From NCBI GenBank assembly GCA_017623955.1, contig JAGAOA010000096.1, forward strand, positions 1 through 10,388: a stretch of 10,388 bases of DNA. Reading direction: 5' to 3'. The notes under the pieces were generated by a model. The model ran no database searches. It was not told the origin of the DNA and was given only the letters and a program-made list of their open reading frames with translations. Below are positions 6,559 through 10,388 of the stretch, one piece after another. The first letter of the stretch is position 1. The number at the start of each line of letters is the position of its first letter. The position numbers were made by a program, and so were the translations under genes. This DNA comes from Opitutales bacterium (GTDB lineage: Bacteria; Verrucomicrobiota; Verrucomicrobiae; Opitutales; CAG-312).

Positions 6559-8046
6559 ATGAGCTATAAATATATAACAGCAGAAGAAGCAGCAAGCTTC
6601 ATTCAAAACGGACAACAAATCGCCATGAGTGGTTTTACTCCAGCTGGCGCTTTAAAAGTAATACCAAAGGCTTTGGCAGCTAAGGCAGAAGCAGAACATG
6701 CAGCTGGCAGACCTTTCAAAGTAAGCCTTATTTCAGGTGCATCTACTGGTGATTCTTGCGACGGCGTACTCGCTCGAGCAAAGGCTATCGACTTTAGAAC
6801 TCCATATCAATCGAACGCAGACTTGCGTGCTGGTGCGAATGCTGCACCAAACGAAATCAACTTTGTTGATATGCACCTTTCGATGACTCCACAGTTCATG
6901 AACTATGGTTTTATGGGAAAAATCGATTGGGCAATAGTTGAAGCAGTTGATGTAAGCGATAATGGTGAAATCTTGCTTTCAACATCGGTTGGAATTTCCC
7001 CAACAGGCTTGAAGTTGGCAGATAAAATCCTCATCGAGCTCAATGAATATCATTCAAAGGCACTCCGTGGTTTCCACGACATCTACGAAACAGCAAATCC
7101 ACCAATGCGTCGTGAAATTCCAATTTATAGTGCTGGTGATAGATGCGGTTCAGAAGTTGTGAAGGTTGATCCCAGCAAGATTGTTGGTATTGTACGTACT
7201 AACTTGGCTGACGAAGTAAAGCCTTTCAAGCCAACTGATCCAATCACACAAAAAATTGGTGAAAATGTTGCAGATTTCTTAGCTTCAGAAATGAAGGCGG
7301 GCAGAATTCCACCAGAATTTTTGCCAATTCAAAGTGGCGTAGGCAATATCGCAAACGCAGTATTGGGTGCACTTGGTGAAAATCCAGACATTCCACAGTT
7401 CTCAATGTACTCAGAAGTATTGCAAGATTCTGTTATCGACCTCATTGCACATGGTCATATCAAGACAGCATCAGCAACATCACTCACAGTTACCCCAGAG
7501 AAGATACAAGAAATCTACGCAAATCCAGATTTCTTCCGTGGTAAAATCATATTGCGTCCACAAGAAATCTCGAATAGCCCTGAAGTAGCACGTCGTATAG
7601 GTATAATATCTATTAATACAGCTATCGAAGTTGACCTCGAAGGTAACGTAAATAGCTCACATATTATGGGTAAGAATCTTATGAATGGTATCGGTGGTAG
7701 TGGCGACTTCACAAGAAATGCTTATATATCAATCTATACAACTCCATCTGTTGCAAAAAATGGTGCAATTAGTGCAATAGTTCCAAACGTATCGCACTGC
7801 GACCATACAGAACATAGTGTAAACATTATAGCAACAGAATTTGGCGTTGCCGATTTACGTTGTAAAACACCAATGCAACGTGCCGAAATATTGATTGAAA
7901 AGTGTGCACATCCAGACTACAAAGAATTGCTCAGAGATTACCTCAAGGCAGTTTCGTGTGGACATACACCACAAACATTGGCAAAAGCTTTTGCATTCCA
8001 CGAAGCATTCGTCAACGAAAAGGATATGCGCTTAGCAAAGTTCTAA
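6559..8046 (+). CDS. Acetyl-CoA hydrolase/transferase family: succinyl-CoA (or propionyl-CoA):acid CoA-transferase
   Basis: It moves CoA between succinyl-CoA or propionyl-CoA and acetate, succinate or propionate. In this setting it would release propionate and regenerate succinyl-CoA or acetyl-CoA. I start it at ATG 6559 (MSYKYITAEEAASFIQNG, 495 residues), the N-terminus usual for Cat1/ScpC-type enzymes. An in-frame ATG at 6508 adds 17 residues encoded by a terminator-like hairpin and is rejected. Motifs: SGFTPAGALK (24-33), GASTGDS (60-66), FRTPYQSNADLR (79-90), LPIQSGVGNIANAVLG (255-270), YSEVLQDSVIDL (284-295) with E286 as the likely thioester-forming glutamate, RPQEISNSPEVARR (333-346) and the Gly-rich CoA loop GIGGSGDF (377-384). 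The protein closely resembles Bacteroides homologues as I remember them. The leader is A-rich without a Shine-Dalgarno site. Substrate preference cannot be read from sequence alone. Confidence 0.92.
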   Translation: MSYKYITAEEAASFIQNGQQIAMSGFTPAGALKVIPKALAAKAEAEHAAGRPFKVSLISGASTGDSCDGVLARAKAIDFRTPYQSNADLRAGANAAPNEINFVDMHLSMTPQFMNYGFMGKIDWAIVEAVDVSDNGEILLSTSVGISPTGLKLADKILIELNEYHSKALRGFHDIYETANPPMRREIPIYSAGDRCGSEVVKVDPSKIVGIVRTNLADEVKPFKPTDPITQKIGENVADFLASEMKAGRIPPEFLPIQSGVGNIANAVLGALGENPDIPQFSMYSEVLQDSVIDLIAHGHIKTASATSLTVTPEKIQEIYANPDFFRGKIILRPQEISNSPEVARRIGIISINTAIEVDLEGNVNSSHIMGKNLMNGIGGSGDFTRNAYISIYTTPSVAKNGAISAIVPNVSHCDHTEHSVNIIATEFGVADLRCKTPMQRAEILIEKCAHPDYKELLRDYLKAVSCGHTPQTLAKAFAFHEAFVNEKDMRLAKF

Positions 8047-8071
8047 TAAAAACTTGATTTTTTATATAATT

Positions 8072-8099
8072 AAAGACGTTCTAAGAACGTCTTTTTTTT
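8072..8099 (+). terminator. Strong intrinsic terminator of the propionate operon
   Basis: AAAGACGTTC and GAACGTCTTT form a perfect 10-base-pair stem around a TAA loop, and the transcript then runs through eight consecutive T (8092-8099, partly in the stem). It lies 26 bases after the CoA-transferase stop, so the operon from mce to this gene ends here and lut needs its own promoter. Confidence 0.93.
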
Positions 8100-8132
8100 G
8101 TGAAAATTTTATGAATTCTTGTATAAAAATCC

Positions 8133-8162
8133 TTGCATTTTTGGGTAATCAGACTAAATTCA
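8133..8162 (+). promoter_or_regulatory. Possible lut operon promoter
   Basis: TTG at 8133-8135 (TTGCAT), 19 bases, then TAAATTCA at 8155-8162 fits the Bacteroidota pattern TTTG-N19..21-TAnnTTTG only in part (TA and TT match). It lies 30 bases before the lutA ATG and after the terminator, where a promoter is needed. The assignment assumes that type of sigma factor, which the window does not prove. Confidence 0.3.
8140..8159 (+). repeat. 20-base block, copy 2 (TTTGG-N5-CAGACTAAAT)
   Basis: TTTGG, GTAAT, CAGACTAAAT: the same arrangement as at 1700-1719. It overlaps the proposed lut promoter and ends 33 bases before lutA, a good place for a regulator site if the block is real. Confidence 0.3.
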
Positions 8163-8192
8163 ACAAAATCACAAAAACAATAAAAAACAAAG

Positions 8193-8963
8193 ATGAACCC
8201 ACCTAAAAAACGAACAACAGGCAATGTAGTCAATTTCATGGCAACTTGCCTTTGCGATGCAATTTTTGCCGATGCTGCAAAAAATGCAGTAGAGATTTTA
8301 AAGAAATTCGGATGCGAAGTAATACTTCCACCAAATCAAACGTGTTGCGGTCAACCAGCCTTCAATAGTGGAGACTTCGCAAGTGCCCGCAAAGTAATTT
8401 TGCATACAATAGATGCATTCAGTAGCAATGATTATCCTGTGATAGTCCCCAGTGGATCTTGTGCAGCAATGCTGTTTGATTCCGCACTAATAGCTTTTAA
8501 AGATGAAGATGAGCAAACAAAAGCTAAAGTACAAGCCTTTGCCGAACGCGTGTGGGAATTGAATGACTTTTTAGTAAATGCATTGGGAATAGAAAAAATT
8601 GGAGGAAAATTAAAAGCAAAAGTTGCAGTACACCAGTCATGCCATACAAAAGGAACAGGTACGCCCGATGCAATGATTAAACTTTTAAAATCAATAGAAG
8701 GAATCGAAATTGCTGAATTTGATAGCGAAGGTTGTTGTGGCTTTGGTGGAACATTCTCAGTAGTGTTCCCACAAATATCATCAGAAATGGGCGAAAGGAA
8801 AGTTCGTAAAATAACAGCACCAAATCCAGATATAATTACCGCCGCCGATACATCTTGCTTGTTGCATCAACGCGGTATTGCCGAACGTTTGGGAATAAAC
8901 TACCCTGCCCAACATGTCTGCCAGATATACGTGCAAGCTTTGAAAAACGGAGGGCTTTTGTAA
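8193..8963 (+). CDS. lutA: Lactate utilisation protein LutA (cysteine-rich CCG-domain subunit)
   Basis: This is the subunit of the LutABC complex, which oxidises lactate to pyruvate. It belongs to the same family as the GlpC/HdrB-type cysteine-rich subunits. Its 256 residues hold two CCG domains (PF02754 type). The first has C19/C21 in ATCLCD, CCGQPAFNSG (51-60) and SGSC (C90). The second has HQSCH (C150), GCCGFGGTF (C181, C182) and TSCL (C222). These cysteines are expected to bind iron-sulfur clusters. The ATG at 8193 gives about 12 residues before the conserved FMATCL strand. A start at the ATG for M16 (8238) would cut into that strand, so 8193 is preferred although no Shine-Dalgarno site is visible. 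It is the first gene of a new operon after the terminator, and its stop overlaps the lutB start (TAATG). A lone HdrB-like reductase subunit is ruled out by lutB and lutC following. Confidence 0.92.
   Translation: MNPPKKRTTGNVVNFMATCLCDAIFADAAKNAVEILKKFGCEVILPPNQTCCGQPAFNSGDFASARKVILHTIDAFSSNDYPVIVPSGSCAAMLFDSALIAFKDEDEQTKAKVQAFAERVWELNDFLVNALGIEKIGGKLKAKVAVHQSCHTKGTGTPDAMIKLLKSIEGIEIAEFDSEGCCGFGGTFSVVFPQISSEMGERKVRKITAPNPDIITAADTSCLLHQRGIAERLGINYPAQHVCQIYVQALKNGGLL
8949..8954 (+). promoter_or_regulatory. Ribosome binding site of lutB
   Basis: GGAGGG inside the end of lutA, 8 bases before the ATG at 8963. It is the best Shine-Dalgarno site in the window and decides the lutB start. An open frame continues 36 codons upstream inside lutA but has no homology to LutB. 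Confidence 0.75.
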
Positions 8964-10339
8964 TGGCAAATCAACCGATTGACAAATTTTGTGCCGATAT
9001 TAATCCCAATATTAAAGACGCTCTAACAACAGCGAGTATCGGCAGTACAGTAGCTAGAGAAAAGAGCTTAGAGCAAGCCTATCCAGAAGAAAACAAGACA
9101 TTTCATTTGCGCGAATTGGCAAATCAAATTAAGTCGATGAATTTGGCTGATAATCTTGAACAAGCAGTAAAATCGCTAGAATCCAATGGAATAAAAGTTC
9201 TCTTTGCTAAAGATGCAGACGAAGCAAAAAAACAAATTTTGGAAATCATAAGAAGTAAAGATGCCAAAAATGTCGTCAAAGTAAAAAGTATGACGACAGA
9301 AGAAATCGAGCTAAACCATTATCTAGAAGCCAATGGAGTCGAGGCAATGGAAACCGACCTTGGCGAATTGATTATCCAAATTGATGGAGAACGTCCATCG
9401 CATATCGTAAAACCTGCAATCCACCGTAAGCGAGACGATATCGCAGCATCTTTTGAAAAGCATGGCATAGCACCTTACGATGAAGAGCCGACCCATATAA
9501 CTTTAAATGCAAGAAAGTACCTCCGCAAGAAATACTTTAACGCAGATGTAGTTATAAGTGGGGCAAATTATGTTTTAGCAAAGGAAGGCGCTATTGTATT
9601 GGCAACAAACGAAGGTAATTCACGTTTTTCTATGGCTGGAGCCAAAACTCATATAGCAATAGCTGGGTTTGAAAAAGTAATACCTTCGGCTAGAGAATTG
9701 TCAGTGTTCTTGAATTTGTTAGGAAGAAGTGCAACAGGGCAACATTCAACAGTATATACAGATTTTGTGGCTGGTGCTGGTAAATCGAAAAATAGCCCTG
9801 AAGAAATGTACCTAATCTTTTTGGATAATGGTAGAAGCGAAATATTATCAAGTAATTTTGCCGATATCCTCAAATGTATGCGTTGCGGAGCTTGTATGAA
9901 TAAATGTCCCGTTTTCCGCTTGGTTGGCGGACACGCATATAGAGCAGTTTACCCAGGTCCATTGGGAATAGTACTTTCGCCACTGTTGGCGGGTAAAGAT
10001 TTTGATAAATTTGCCGACTTGCCAAAAGCTTGTTCATTATGCGGAGGTTGTGCCGAAGTATGCCCTGCAAAAATTCCACTTCCTGAATTGATAGTGCAAA
10101 TGCGAGATGAAGCAAAACGTCGTCATTGTAAAGTTGCAAACGATATCAACTTCAAAGCGTGGGCAGTACTTGCAACATCACCAAAGCTTTGGCGTTTGGG
10201 AGTACCATTCAACAAATTAGCAAACTTTATCCCACTCGATTGGTTTAAAGTTGGGCCTCTTGGACGTTGGCTCAAAACAAGAACTCTGCCAAAATTCAAA
10301 GGTGGCGACTTTAGAAAGTGGTTCAAGAAAAATGGATAA
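8963..10339 (+). CDS. lutB: Lactate utilisation iron-sulfur protein LutB
   Basis: This is the electron-transfer subunit of the lactate-oxidising LutABC complex, 458 residues and close to the usual ~470. The N-terminal two thirds form the LUD domain (about 60-300) with SHIVKPAIHRKRDDI (146-160), ARKYLRKKYFNADVVISGANY (183-203) and EGAIVLATNEGNSR (208-221). Two [4Fe-4S] ferredoxin motifs follow: C305-x2-C308-x2-C311-x3-C315 (CMRCGACMNKCP) and C357-x2-C360-x2-C363-x3-C367 (CSLCGGCAEVCP). The C-terminal ~75 residues are basic and aromatic, as is usual for the family. There are no membrane segments, so the protein is cytoplasmic. The start at 8963 overlaps the lutA stop by one base and has a strong Shine-Dalgarno site, so the two are translationally coupled. 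It ends overlapping the lutC start. Confidence 0.94.
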   Translation: MANQPIDKFCADINPNIKDALTTASIGSTVAREKSLEQAYPEENKTFHLRELANQIKSMNLADNLEQAVKSLESNGIKVLFAKDADEAKKQILEIIRSKDAKNVVKVKSMTTEEIELNHYLEANGVEAMETDLGELIIQIDGERPSHIVKPAIHRKRDDIAASFEKHGIAPYDEEPTHITLNARKYLRKKYFNADVVISGANYVLAKEGAIVLATNEGNSRFSMAGAKTHIAIAGFEKVIPSARELSVFLNLLGRSATGQHSTVYTDFVAGAGKSKNSPEEMYLIFLDNGRSEILSSNFADILKCMRCGACMNKCPVFRLVGGHAYRAVYPGPLGIVLSPLLAGKDFDKFADLPKACSLCGGCAEVCPAKIPLPELIVQMRDEAKRRHCKVANDINFKAWAVLATSPKLWRLGVPFNKLANFIPLDWFKVGPLGRWLKTRTLPKFKGGDFRKWFKKNG

Positions 10340-10388
10340 ACAAGATTTCATAAACAACATTCGTAAAGCACAAAAAGTATCTAAGCCA
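10332..10388 (+). CDS. lutC: Start of probable LutC, cut by the window edge
   Basis: The ATG at 10332 overlaps the last 8 bases of lutB, and 19 codons are visible (MDKQDFINNIRKAQKVSKP). A short basic helix of the type K-x-x-F-x-x-x-I-R-x-A is how LutC proteins usually begin, and lutC normally follows lutB. No domain motif is reached before the window ends, so the call rests on position, overlap and this N-terminus. Confidence 0.65.
   Translation, partial: MDKQDFINNIRKAQKVSKP

Noticed and set aside
8855..8962. 36-codon upstream extension of lutB
   Set aside because: It lies wholly inside lutA in another frame, begins with TTG, has no LutB homology, and the Shine-Dalgarno site points to 8963.

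Overview
The window looks like chromosomal DNA of an anaerobic, propionate-forming fermenter with moderate-to-low GC. It holds the end of a Xer-type recombinase gene, a convergent rho gene, a six-gene module for the last steps of succinate-to-propionate fermentation, and the start of a lactate-oxidation (lutABC) operon. The order epimerase - decarboxylase alpha - small membrane subunit - biotin carrier - beta subunit resembles, from memory, the arrangement in Bacteroidota. Several A-rich leaders without a clear Shine-Dalgarno site would also fit Bacteroidota. The Rho protein, however, is short and reads more like a PVC-group (Verrucomicrobiota/Kiritimatiellota-like) protein. I therefore leave the phylum open.

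Layout. 1-501 (+): C-terminal part of a tyrosine recombinase cut by the window edge. 509-1630 (-): rho, convergent with it. 1631-1944: a 314-base divergent promoter region with no gene. 1945-8046 (+): mce, mmdA, mmdD, mmdC, mmdB and a succinyl-CoA:acetate/propionate-type CoA-transferase gene, closed by a strong intrinsic terminator at 8072-8099. 8193-10388 (+): lutA, lutB and the first 19 codons of lutC, with overlapping stops and starts.

How the genes fit together. Mce interconverts (R)- and (S)-methylmalonyl-CoA. MmdA, D, C and B form a biotin-dependent, membrane-bound decarboxylase that makes propionyl-CoA and pumps Na+. The CoA-transferase moves CoA from propionyl-CoA or succinyl-CoA onto an acid, which releases propionate and recycles CoA. 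LutABC would oxidise lactate to pyruvate, so the two modules side by side suggest lactate-to-propionate fermentation. The mutase step is not in this window.

Most notable points. The beta subunit MmdB carries an extra soluble domain of about 160 residues whose two ends both look like half of a biotinyl/lipoyl-type barrel. Rho lacks the usual N-terminal helical domain and has an altered RNA-binding motif. Two hairpins with the same GGCACG/CGTGCC arms flank mmdB, and each contains a misleading upstream ATG, so I moved two gene starts downstream.
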